Positions 1 to 5,749 of a stretch of 15,173 nucleotides of DNA are shown here, piece by piece. Below the pieces are notes generated by a model. It saw nothing but the letters and a program-made list of their open reading frames with translations. It searched no databases and had not been told where the DNA came from. The first letter of the stretch is position 1. Every line of letters begins with the position of its first letter. The translations under genes and the position numbers were made by a program. Origin of the DNA: DATJMJ01 sp035503975 (GTDB lineage Bacteria; Actinomycetota; Acidimicrobiia; Acidimicrobiales; Palsa-688); contig DATJST010000506.1 in the NCBI GenBank assembly GCA_035503975.1, forward strand, positions 1-15,173, read 5' to 3'.

Positions 1-874
1 CAAATGTTGTGGACGGGCTCTCGCAGTTAGGCGGCAACGGGCCCAGTCTCTAGACCCTCTGGTGCCCTCCTTTCTTGTAGCTTGCCGTCAATGAAAGTGG
101 CGCCAGCTCGGACGAGGGGTACCAGCTGGGGGGCGGCCACCCGGTCATCAGTGCCTTCCTCACCCCATCATCCTGGCGGGTCTGTGCCGCCGAGACGCAC
201 AAAAACCACGCGGGGCGACAGCGCGGTGCCACGAGCGCGACGCGCGACGCGCTGGGCCGCGCGGTTATGGCCCCGGGCGGCGCAGGCCCGGCGGTGGGAT
301 GCTTCGGGACGGCACTGCAGATCCTCGCTCACGACCTGCACTTAGCTGTGGAGCCAACCCAGTCTCCGTCGCCAGCGGATCGGCCGTTTTCACTTGCTCG
401 ACCAACGGCCCTGGGCTCGGCTCCGCGGATGGGCGAGTCGCCCGGCGGCGCGAGAGCAGGGGACGGCGCTCCCTCGATGCGCCAAGGGGCCGGCGGGAAC
501 CCTCCGTGGCCGCGGCCCGTCCGTACCCAACGGCCAAGGCTTGTAGCCACGACCAGAGTCCCTCCGGTCAACCCTTGGGGCGGTTTTGCGCGGCGGTTGA
601 GGGAAGTGAACGCGGCCCATTTAGGCCATCAGCGCCGGGGGTCGGCTTCTCCGCAGGCGCAGACTATCGTCATGTCAGGAATGCCAACTCCGGTCATGGT
701 TTCAGCGGTGATCGAGCAAGGGCGCGAGCCGTCACAGATTGAACGTCACCAGCTCTTCAGGTCGGCAGCGGTAGGAGTGAACTAAGGGCTCTGCGAAGAG
801 GTCAGCCCTGGGCTTTGTGGCGGTTATGCGGAGCTCTGGTTGTCCAAAAGGGCTGGAGGGCTTGGTCCTACTGC
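1..874. other. No convincing gene; non-coding or eroded stretch
   Basis: Several open frames run through this stretch on both strands, but they overlap one another. Their translations are dominated by Arg, Pro, Ala and Gly with no domain, no hydrophobic core pattern and no good ribosome binding site. I see no tRNA, no clear inverted repeat and no transposase signature. The stretch lies downstream of the PIN-domain gene and probably represents eroded DNA. Confidence 0.5.
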
Positions 875-1483
875 TCACCAAGGCGGGCCACCCAGGTTGT
901 GCAGGTCGTCAGTCTGGAGCAACTGGTACGCCGCCCTGGCGACTTGCTCGCCAACTCCCCCCTCGTTGACCAGCTTCCAGAGCAGGTCGCGGGTCCCCCG
1001 CCCGGGGGTTGTGGTCAAAGCCTCCCACACGGTGAGGGCGTCCTCGTCATCGCTGGCGAAAGCGAGAGATCGCCCTGACGCGCTGGCGATCGACGCCGAC
1101 TCACCAGCGTCTAGTCGCCTGGCCCTGGCGCCGAGAGCGCGGCGCCACTCACGGTCTTCTTCTCGTAACGACTGCAGGCGGACGGCCAAGTGGAGCTCTT
1201 CGGCGTCTAGAGCCAGGACTACGAGCTCGGGCCGGCCGAGGACGAGCAGCTGGTCAAGGCCGTGCACAGCTGCCAGCGCACGGCTCGCCAGGCCTGAGCC
1301 GGGGACCGCCCTATCCGCTGCCCGTTGAAGCGCGTTGCGGATCCGGCGGAGCTCGCTAGGGTCTTCGGGGTTCTCCCCGTGAACGCCGTCGGCGACGAGG
1401 ACCGTGCCGCCACATAGGTGGACCAGGTGGGCAGACCAGCCGAGGACGCCGAAGCTACGGGCGACCGAGGCGTCGACCAGCAC
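875..1483 (-). CDS. PIN-domain protein, probable toxin-like nuclease of an ImmA/PIN pair
   Basis: The product is 202 residues long. The PIN-fold layout is visible: a first beta strand with the invariant acid (MLVDAS, Asp4), a mid-domain acid in LDAGES (Glu128), and the late acidic cluster in FASDDEDA (Asp145, Asp146, Asp148). The following GRGTRDLLWKLV segment resembles the C-terminal helix of DUF3368-type PIN proteins. PIN domains are metal-dependent RNases in many VapC-type toxins, so RNase activity is inferred from family. The start is GTG at 1483-1481, preceded by GAAGG at a spacing of six bases. That binding site overlaps the stop codon of the upstream HTH-ImmA gene (1495-1493), so translation is probably coupled. 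At 202 residues it is longer than a typical VapC (about 130). The middle (residues 30-120) may hold extra helices and I cannot assign it. The exact PIN subfamily is uncertain. Confidence 0.78.
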   Translation of the reverse strand: MLVDASVARSFGVLGWSAHLVHLCGGTVLVADGVHGENPEDPSELRRIRNALQRAADRAVPGSGLASRALAAVHGLDQLLVLGRPELVVLALDAEELHLAVRLQSLREEDREWRRALGARARRLDAGESASIASASGRSLAFASDDEDALTVWEALTTTPGRGTRDLLWKLVNEGGVGEQVARAAYQLLQTDDLHNLGGPPW

Positions 1484-1492
1484 CCGACGCCT

Positions 1493-2671
1493 TCACTGTT
1501 CACGGTTGGCGAAAGCTGCGTCCTCGAGGTCGCGCTGTGCCCGGCGCTCGTCGTGGCGGGCACTTGGCCGCGCCAGCAGCTGGCGGACCTCCTCGGTGCT
1601 CGTCGCGAGGGCCTCGGCGGCGTCGCCCAAAGTGACAACCGACCGTTCCAGGGCAGCACGCACGAGCAGGAGCACCCGAGTGGGTTGGGACTCGAGGGGC
1701 TGGAGCTCATAGTCGCCCATGTCGGCAGGATCGACGCGGTAGCCGAGGGCTTGGGCGAGGCGGCTCGGGGAAGCCTCGGCCAAGGCGTCGTACTCTCTTC
1801 GCGAGATCAGCCTCTCTTGTAGGAGCCGCACCCGGACCGTGGCGAAGCTCACGCCGAAATGGCGCTGCAGGTGCACTACCAGGGTCGGGTCCGCCAAGTC
1901 GTCAAAGGCTGAGAGCTCGCTTGCCACTCTCCGGAACTCGTCGCTCGGCACCAGGAACTCGCTCGCGAAAGCGTCCGCAAAGCGTTCCCTCTGGTCGCCC
2001 CCAGGCATGGATACGACGACATCAGCGCTCTGGGAGTGGCAGTAGGCATGGGCGAGCTCATGGCCTAGGGTGAACACTTGCCGGCCGAGCGTCATCTCCG
2101 AGTTGACCGCGATGCAAAAGCCTGCCTCGGGGTGGTTGTAGAAGAAACCCGACGGCGCCTCTGAGAGGTCTGTCCCGAGGGCCAGCCGCCATATAAGCAC
2201 GTGCTCGTCGAGTACCTGGAACGGGTCGCCGAGCGCTCCGCTGCCTAAGTCGAGCTGGCGGCGGAGCTGGCGGGCGGCTGAGGCCGCTTCTCGTGCGGTC
2301 GATGTCCGAGCTGGTGCCAACGGGCTCCGACCGGTTCCTGAGAGAGCCGTCCCCATTTCCTTGGCCAATTCCACGTATGTGCTCAGACGCTGCTCGAAGA
2401 GGCGCAGCCCGGCTCGCGCCCTCTCCCCCAGCTCGCGGGGCGCGGCCCGGAAGAGCATCCCGCTCACGTCGACCCCGGAGTCGGCCCGATCCTCCCCGGC
2501 CAGGAGGGACTCGAGAGAGTTGCCGTACAGGCGCGCCAAAGCTACCGCCGTGGTCAGCGGGACTTGGCGGCGGTTGGCCTCGTAGTAGTTGAGGAGCACC
2601 CTGTTGACCCCTACGGCCTCAGCCGCCGCCTCCTGGGACAGGCCAGCCCTCTCCCTTCCTTGTTGCAGCAC
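1493..2671 (-). CDS. XRE-family HTH and ImmA/IrrE metallopeptidase fusion protein
   Basis: The product is 392 residues from GTG at 2671. Residues 1-60 form an XRE helix-turn-helix (AGLSQEAAAEAVGVNRVLLN). Residues 190-250 carry the ImmA/IrrE zinc peptidase core: HELAH at 204-208 and the third ligand, probably Glu229, in the ERFADAFASEFLVP block. The C-terminal part (around 255-300) has the usual winged segment with VSFATVRVRL. ImmA relieves repression by cleaving a repressor, and IrrE/DdrO works in a similar way. HTH-COG2856 fusions are commonly found next to toxin-like genes and are predicted antitoxin/regulators. Here the gene is first in an operon with the PIN gene, 9 bp apart. The true start may lie upstream: reading on to CTG at 2689 adds GSIGEV, matching the normal XRE N-terminus, and GGAGGT at 2704-2699 is well placed for it. 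It probably autoregulates from the palindromic intergenic site. Confidence 0.9.
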   Translation of the reverse strand: MLQQGRERAGLSQEAAAEAVGVNRVLLNYYEANRRQVPLTTAVALARLYGNSLESLLAGEDRADSGVDVSGMLFRAAPRELGERARAGLRLFEQRLSTYVELAKEMGTALSGTGRSPLAPARTSTAREAASAARQLRRQLDLGSGALGDPFQVLDEHVLIWRLALGTDLSEAPSGFFYNHPEAGFCIAVNSEMTLGRQVFTLGHELAHAYCHSQSADVVVSMPGGDQRERFADAFASEFLVPSDEFRRVASELSAFDDLADPTLVVHLQRHFGVSFATVRVRLLQERLISRREYDALAEASPSRLAQALGYRVDPADMGDYELQPLESQPTRVLLLVRAALERSVVTLGDAAEALATSTEEVRQLLARPSARHDERRAQRDLEDAAFANREQ

Positions 2672-2698
2672 CTCACCTATCGAGCCCAGTGCGTTGCC

Positions 2699-2704
2699 AC
2701 CTCC
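2699..2704 (-). promoter_or_regulatory. Ribosome binding site supporting an upstream CTG start of the HTH-ImmA gene
   Basis: On the minus strand GGAGGT is followed after nine bases by an in-frame CTG at 2689-2687. The GTG at 2671 has its best purine run (AGGTGAGG) almost touching it, which is too close. The extra residues also complete the usual XRE N-terminus. CTG initiation is rare, so this remains a proposal. Confidence 0.45.
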
Positions 2705-2707
2705 ATC

Positions 2708-2744
2708 TGTTACAATATCTATGCGAGCACTCTCAAGTGTAACA
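2708..2744. promoter_or_regulatory. Inverted repeat TGTTACA-N23-TGTAACA, candidate operator and overlapping face-to-face promoters
   Basis: TGTTACA at 2708-2714 is matched by its exact reverse complement at 2738-2744. It lies in the most AT-rich part of the gap between the divergent HTH-ImmA and membrane-protein genes. Each arm also reads as an extended -10 element: TG-T-TACAAT on the plus strand (2708-2716) and TG-T-TACACT on the minus strand (2744-2736). Predicted starts of the two transcripts would lie only a few bases apart, near 2723 (plus) and 2729 (minus), so the promoters would compete. An XRE dimer is the obvious candidate ligand. No good -35 boxes were found. Confidence 0.5.
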
Positions 2745-2827
2745 CATCAGCACAGACATCTTTGAGACCCGCGAGAGGCCCCCGGCATCGTGCCGGCTCC
2801 CTCGTCCCAATTGACTAGGAGGTTCAA

Positions 2828-3004
2828 ATGGCCAACAGCAAGTCGTCCACCAACGATGGGGTGCTCCATATTGTCGCAGGGGCCATTGCTGCGGGAGTGT
2901 CCCACATCCTGGTACCCATCCGGAACTGGTTCGACTACGTAGTCCGTGCGGTGGTCGGGGCCCTCTTGAGCGCCCTTGTGCTCAGCGCCCTGCGTGCCGC
3001 CTAA
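2828..3004 (+). CDS. Small membrane protein of 58 residues, unknown function
   Basis: The ATG at 2828 follows AGGAGG at 2817-2822 with five bases between, the strongest ribosome binding site in the window. The product has a short polar N-terminus (MANSKSSTNDG). A weakly hydrophobic stretch (VLHIVAGAIAAGVSHILV, residues 12-29) comes next, then a central RNWFDY segment. A clear C-terminal membrane helix follows (VVRAVVGALLSALVLSALRA, residues 38-57), and the protein ends ALRAA. It ends 25 bp before the GIY-YIG-like gene and probably shares its transcript. Its size and topology recall small hydrophobic toxins, holin-like peptides and membrane anchors, but nothing in the sequence settles which. 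I do not recognise the family. Its promoter is probably the palindromic region at 2708-2744, which would give a leader of about 100 bases. Confidence 0.75.
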   Translation: MANSKSSTNDGVLHIVAGAIAAGVSHILVPIRNWFDYVVRAVVGALLSALVLSALRAA

Positions 3005-3029
3005 GCACTCAAGCCAAGAGAGGTCCTAT

Positions 3030-3422
3030 ATGGCTCAACTATCCCGAGCCGCGCTCCAGCTGTCCTGGCAAAAATGTGGTGACGACGGCCACTGGTGCGA
3101 CTTCCTCAAGCTCGACCTGAGCGGTGACCCGCTCGCCAATGGCGGGGTCTACGTCATCTGGTCCGAGGACGCCAAGCGTGCCAGGAAAGAGACCGTCTGG
3201 GTGGGCCAGGGAAAACCGATCGCCGATTGCATCGCGCGCCACCGCAAGGAGCCAGCGGTAATCAAGCATGCCACAGCTGGGCGTGTCCTGCGTGTGACCT
3301 GGGCGAAGGTCGCGAAGGAACTACGAGGCGGCGTGGAACACTACCTCGGCAACGCTCTTGGACCTGTAGAAGGCCACCGATGGTCGGACGACGAGCCCGT
3401 GCCTGTAAACCTTCCTTGGTAG
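3030..3422 (+). CDS. GIY-YIG-like nuclease-fold protein, 130 residues
   Basis: The ATG at 3030 is preceded by AGAGAGG (3016-3022). Signature positions of the GIY-YIG fold can be followed: GVYVIW (Gly39-Trp44) for the GIY strand and VWVGQG (56-61) for the YIG strand. Next come a basic helix with Arg70 (IARHRKEP), Glu103 in GVEHYL as the likely metal-binding Glu, and Asn127 in PVNLPW at the C-terminus. The spacing is compact, as in single-domain members. GIY-YIG enzymes are Mg-dependent DNA nucleases found in homing endonucleases, UvrC, restriction enzymes and phage exclusion proteins. The central tyrosines of the motif are partly replaced (Trp57 where Tyr is usual), so activity cannot be assumed. 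No separate DNA-binding domain is visible; residues 1-35 are a short extension. The gene is cotranscribed with the upstream membrane protein and divergent from the ImmA/PIN operon. Confidence 0.68.
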   Translation: MAQLSRAALQLSWQKCGDDGHWCDFLKLDLSGDPLANGGVYVIWSEDAKRARKETVWVGQGKPIADCIARHRKEPAVIKHATAGRVLRVTWAKVAKELRGGVEHYLGNALGPVEGHRWSDDEPVPVNLPW

Positions 3423-3896
3423 GCGAGAGGATCGGTGGGCGGACGGCGGGGCCTCGGAAGATGTCATTGCTTACGCCCAGGTGTTGGTAAACCCCGACAA
3501 CAATGCGGCGAGCCGTTGCCCGGCGGGGTCTGACGCCGGGACGGGACGTAGGCGACAGCGAACAATGCGGTGACCCCCTGCCCCGCCAGAGAACTCAAGG
3601 CGGCTCGCGCTGACCTAAAAGGATCGTCGAGGGGGTGGAGAAGGAGGAACTCCAGCGGGCGCGCCCCGGGGGTTATGAAAGAGAGGTGGTTATGACGGGT
3701 ACTCGCGCGTACACGCTCTAATGCGGTAGTGAGCTGTCTCCACCTTCTCTGTCTGTCGCCACCTTTGCGGGTTGCGGTCAGCCATCTCTCCCGAGTGGCC
3801 TGAACTGCCCACATTTTGCCCACCGACTTTGGGCCGCACAGGGGTGCTGGAGACCACAAATCTGGGTCCTCGTGCAGTGACATCCCTGTTCAGCGT
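3423..3896. other. Gap without a recognisable gene
   Basis: A minus-strand frame is open across most of this stretch, but its product has no recognisable domain and there is no supporting ribosome binding site. Two imperfect copies of a 28-base unit beginning AACAATGCGG occur at 3499 and 3561. TGCCCAC occurs twice, 11 bp apart (3806 and 3817), close to the tRNA-like attachment region. I see no complete gene. Confidence 0.5.
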
Positions 3897-3913
3897 CCTC
3901 TAGAGTCTAGAGG
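3897..3913. repeat. Perfect 17-bp palindrome CCTCTAGAGTCTAGAGG
   Basis: CCTCTAGA (3897-3904) and TCTAGAGG (3906-3913) are exact reverse complements around a single G. The right arm is the D-arm-like GTCTAGAGG of the adjacent tRNA-Glu remnant. The palindrome therefore sits exactly where the 5' end of that tRNA is lost and may mark a rearrangement or recombination junction. Confidence 0.55.
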
Positions 3914-3970
3914 CGATCCGCCCTTTCTCTCAAGATGGAGACACGGGTTCGAACCCCGTTGGGGCTGCCA
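3905..3970 (+). tRNA. tRNA-Glu-like remnant lacking the 5' acceptor strand; probable attachment site
   Basis: The 3' half is convincing. Anticodon loop CTCTCAA (3927-3933) has anticodon CTC (Glu), and a four-base variable loop AGAC follows, as usual for tRNA-Glu. The T arm is ACGGG-TTCGAAC-CCCGT (3943-3959), followed by acceptor strand TGGGGCT, discriminator G and an encoded CCA at 3968-3970. Upstream, GTCTAGAGG and CCGCCCTTTC match tRNA-Glu D-arm and anticodon-arm sequence, but the D loop is shortened. The anticodon stem has a mismatch and no AGCCCCA acceptor partner is present. This is therefore a pseudo-tRNA or att-type copy rather than a working tRNA. A tyrosine-integrase stub begins about 110 bp downstream, the usual layout of tRNA-targeted integrative elements. 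Confidence 0.6.
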
Positions 3971-4026
3971 GGAAAAGGGCACGTCAGGCGTGGCGCGAAG
4001 GTCCCCGCACGAGCCCTCCAAACCCG

Positions 4027-4079
4027 GTTGGCGCCGTTTTGCCAACCTTCCTGCCAACGGATCTGCCAACATCGTTGGC
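4027..4079 (+). repeat. Three TGCCAAC repeats at 12-bp spacing, flanked by GTTGGC inverted copies
   Basis: TGCCAAC occurs at 4040-4046, 4052-4058 and 4064-4070, exactly 12 bp apart. The inverse, GTTGGC, stands on each side at 4027-4032 and 4074-4079. The cluster lies between the tRNA-like attachment remnant and the integrase start. This is where arm-type integrase sites, excisionase sites or integrase-promoter operators are found in integrative elements. The role is inferred from position and helical phasing. Confidence 0.55.
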
Positions 4080-4080
4080 G

Positions 4081-4250
4081 ATGAAGGGCCACAAACGCTT
4101 CCGTGACGGGGCCTGGCGCCTGGTCGTCGCCGCCCCCACCGACACCCTCACCGGCAAGCGTCAAAACGTCTATGAGACGCTCCACGCACCCAACAACCGC
4201 GCCGGTGCCAAACTCGCCGACGCCCGCCTCGCCGAACTGATCGTCGCTTA
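4081..4250 (+). pseudogene. Truncated tyrosine recombinase (phage-type integrase), N-terminal part only
   Basis: From ATG 4081 the frame encodes about 57 residues. They match the arm-binding N-terminus of actinobacterial phage-type integrases: MKGHKRFRDGAWRLVV, then a TGKR turn, then NNRAGAKLADARLAELIV. After about position 4250 the frame continues to 4362, but the sequence is antisense to an ATPase fragment and no longer looks like integrase. The core-binding and catalytic (R-H-R-Y) domains are absent, so the gene is inactive. An in-frame TTG at 4039 would add residues encoded by the TGCCAAC repeats, so 4081 is the better start. It lies about 110 bp after the tRNA-Glu-like remnant, as expected for an integrase beside its own attachment site. 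Confidence 0.72.
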
Positions 4251-4647
4251 CGGTGACGTTCCCAGCCGTCCCTTCGATGCACAGTTGCAGCTCCACTTGG
4301 CGCTCACCGGAGTAATGGAGGTTGGGCCACCCGTCCAACCACTCCTTGCTCCCTCGCCCTGACCAACGGCTAGATGTGCCTGCCAGCGCCAGCTCCGCAG
4401 CTCCCGCGAAACTCGACTTGCCCGAACCGTTGCGACCGACCATAAGCGTCAGGCCCGGTCCCGGATTTATGACAAGGTCGGTCTTCTCACCGATACCACA
4501 CAGACCCGTGACGGCGATGCTGCTAAGGAAGGTAGTTGGGGGAAGAGAGCGGGGTTTAGGAGTCGCATGTGGCCTGTCAGACTGCCTTCCCCCGATGCAG
4601 TTGCGCAGCGCCTGGTCGTCAATCGCCGCTGATAGGACGAGGTCCCC
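4245..4647 (-). pseudogene. N-terminal fragment of an AAA/SMC-like ATPase
   Basis: Reading the minus strand from 4647, the frame gives LSAAIDDQALRNCIGG, then FLSSIAVTGLCGIG. A Walker A motif GRNGSGKSS follows near 4437-4411, then FAGAAELALAG and KEWLDGWPNLHY. This is the usual N-terminus of AAA_23/RecF-SMC-like ATPases: a beta strand, a G.RG.G-like turn, P-loop and the helix after it. The coiled coil, signature motif, Walker B and all C-terminal parts are missing, because homology stops at about 4245 where it meets the integrase stub. At the 5' side an in-frame TAA (4650-4648) sits directly before the first matching residue and no start codon is near. It is a relic truncated at both ends; families of this kind often belong to defence or DNA-repair systems. 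Confidence 0.65.
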
Positions 4648-4721
4648 TTAACGAGGGAGGGCCTATGGGCCTATTCAAGCGGGGCGAACGGCCCTTTCCG
4701 ACGCCCGCTGGAAGCCCCCAA

Positions 4722-5288
4722 TTATGCGTCGATTTCTTTGATGACGTGAACTGCGTCCGCTATGAGAGCGCCGACCTTTACGGTGTCGCCCGGTAGCCCG
4801 TAGTTAATAGGGATCCAAATCTGCACTTTGTTCTCTTGTGCGAACATCTGACCGCCAGAAATAGCCATCGCGTATATACAATAGTAGCCGATTACACCCG
4901 ATTCTACAAAATGCTTGGTGACATAACCGGCGCAGCCGTCTTTGACCTCAGGGCTCGGCCCTCGCACAAGTGTATTGGCCGATGTCACCTTTTGGATCTC
5001 CAACTGGACACCGTTGGAAGTTGCCGCCGCACCAGCTACGTCCCACGAACAATGGGCCGGAGCCGATATGGTCTCACTGAAATGCGTTGCGTCGATTAGT
5101 ACCACAACCTGGGCATGCGTCAACAGCGAACAGGCAGACCGCGTCGCTGAAGTTGCCGGTACGGCGGCCACGGACGTCGTCGAAGCCCCGCCAGACAGGC
5201 CCGCGAAGATCGCCGCGGTCACCATGGCGATGCGGCCCAAGCGGCCTCCCCAACCTTGCAGTTTGTCAGCAGTGCCGACGTTAGCCAT
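4722..5288 (-). CDS. Secreted DUF3558-like protein
   Basis: The product is 188 residues from ATG 5288, chosen because GGAGGAG lies just upstream (the frame is open further, to 5357). The N-terminus is a signal peptide: a charged start with GRLGR, a hydrophobic core (IAMVTAAIFAGLSGGAS, about residues 20-36) and an Ala-rich cleavage region. The mature part begins with a CSLLTHAQVVVLI motif and a second cysteine in HCSWDV, an arrangement typical of actinobacterial DUF3558 and related cell-envelope proteins. The usual lipobox cysteine is not obvious, so it may be secreted rather than lipidated. Further cysteines (DGCAGY and YYCIYA) may form a disulfide. The 3' part has more A and T than its neighbours, a possible sign of foreign origin. 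Function is unknown; export to the cell surface is the only firm inference. Confidence 0.7.
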   Translation of the reverse strand: MANVGTADKLQGWGGRLGRIAMVTAAIFAGLSGGASTTSVAAVPATSATRSACSLLTHAQVVVLIDATHFSETISAPAHCSWDVAGAAATSNGVQLEIQKVTSANTLVRGPSPEVKDGCAGYVTKHFVESGVIGYYCIYAMAISGGQMFAQENKVQIWIPINYGLPGDTVKVGALIADAVHVIKEIDA

Positions 5289-5749
5289 CTCCGCTCCTCC
5301 TTCCAGGACCGCCCCTGGCTCGATCGAACGGGCGGCCGTCCGGCAAAAACAGTACAACGACCCGCGGCCACCGCAGGCCGGTTGCGGCTACCTCACTCCT
5401 AAACCGTGCTCCGGCGCTTACCCTCATCGTCCCTCCTCGTTGGTCGAACCGCGCGCGATACTGCCATGCACCTTCCCCGCGGCCAGCCAAGGGAGCCCTC
5501 GGCGGGACCAGACCGCTGCGCTTTGAAGTGCGACGGCCGCGCATAGCGGTCGCAGCCAGGCAGCGTTGACAGATATGAGAACTAGGTCGCCGGCGCGGTC
5601 AGTGGGCAGCCGACGTATCGATTTGGGCCATGATGCGCTCGGCTGCCCGGCCGAGCTGGGCTGGCGGCCGACCCACCCGGGGATCACCGAAGATCTCCGC
5701 CGCGGCAGCTACCGGAAGTAAGGGCGCCTAAGTGTGATCATATGTCCCC
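5289..5749. other. Intergenic region between the divergent secreted-protein and reductase genes
   Basis: The stretch must carry promoters in both directions. AGGAGG for the secreted-protein gene is at its left end. On the minus strand 5605-5727 is a short frame without a clear start (its product includes EIFGDPRVGRPPAQLGRA) that could be a gene relic, but nothing supports expression. GTGATCATATG just before the reductase start is AT-rich and may be part of its promoter. Confidence 0.4.

Noticed and set aside
267..785. 172-codon plus-strand frame
   Set aside because: No domain, competing overlapping frames on both strands, low-complexity GC-driven composition and no ribosome binding site.
3499..3590. 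Two similar 28-base units beginning AACAATGCGG, 62 bp apart, looking like a minimal CRISPR
   Set aside because: Only two imperfect copies, diverged over their second half, no cas genes and no known repeat type.
4039..4080. TTG start extending the integrase upstream
   Set aside because: The added residues are only the translation of the TGCCAAC repeats; ATG 4081 fits integrase N-termini better.
5424..5687. 87-codon minus-strand GTG frame with a hydrophobic centre
   Set aside because: No family, weak ribosome binding site, and another frame of the same strand looks equally protein-like.
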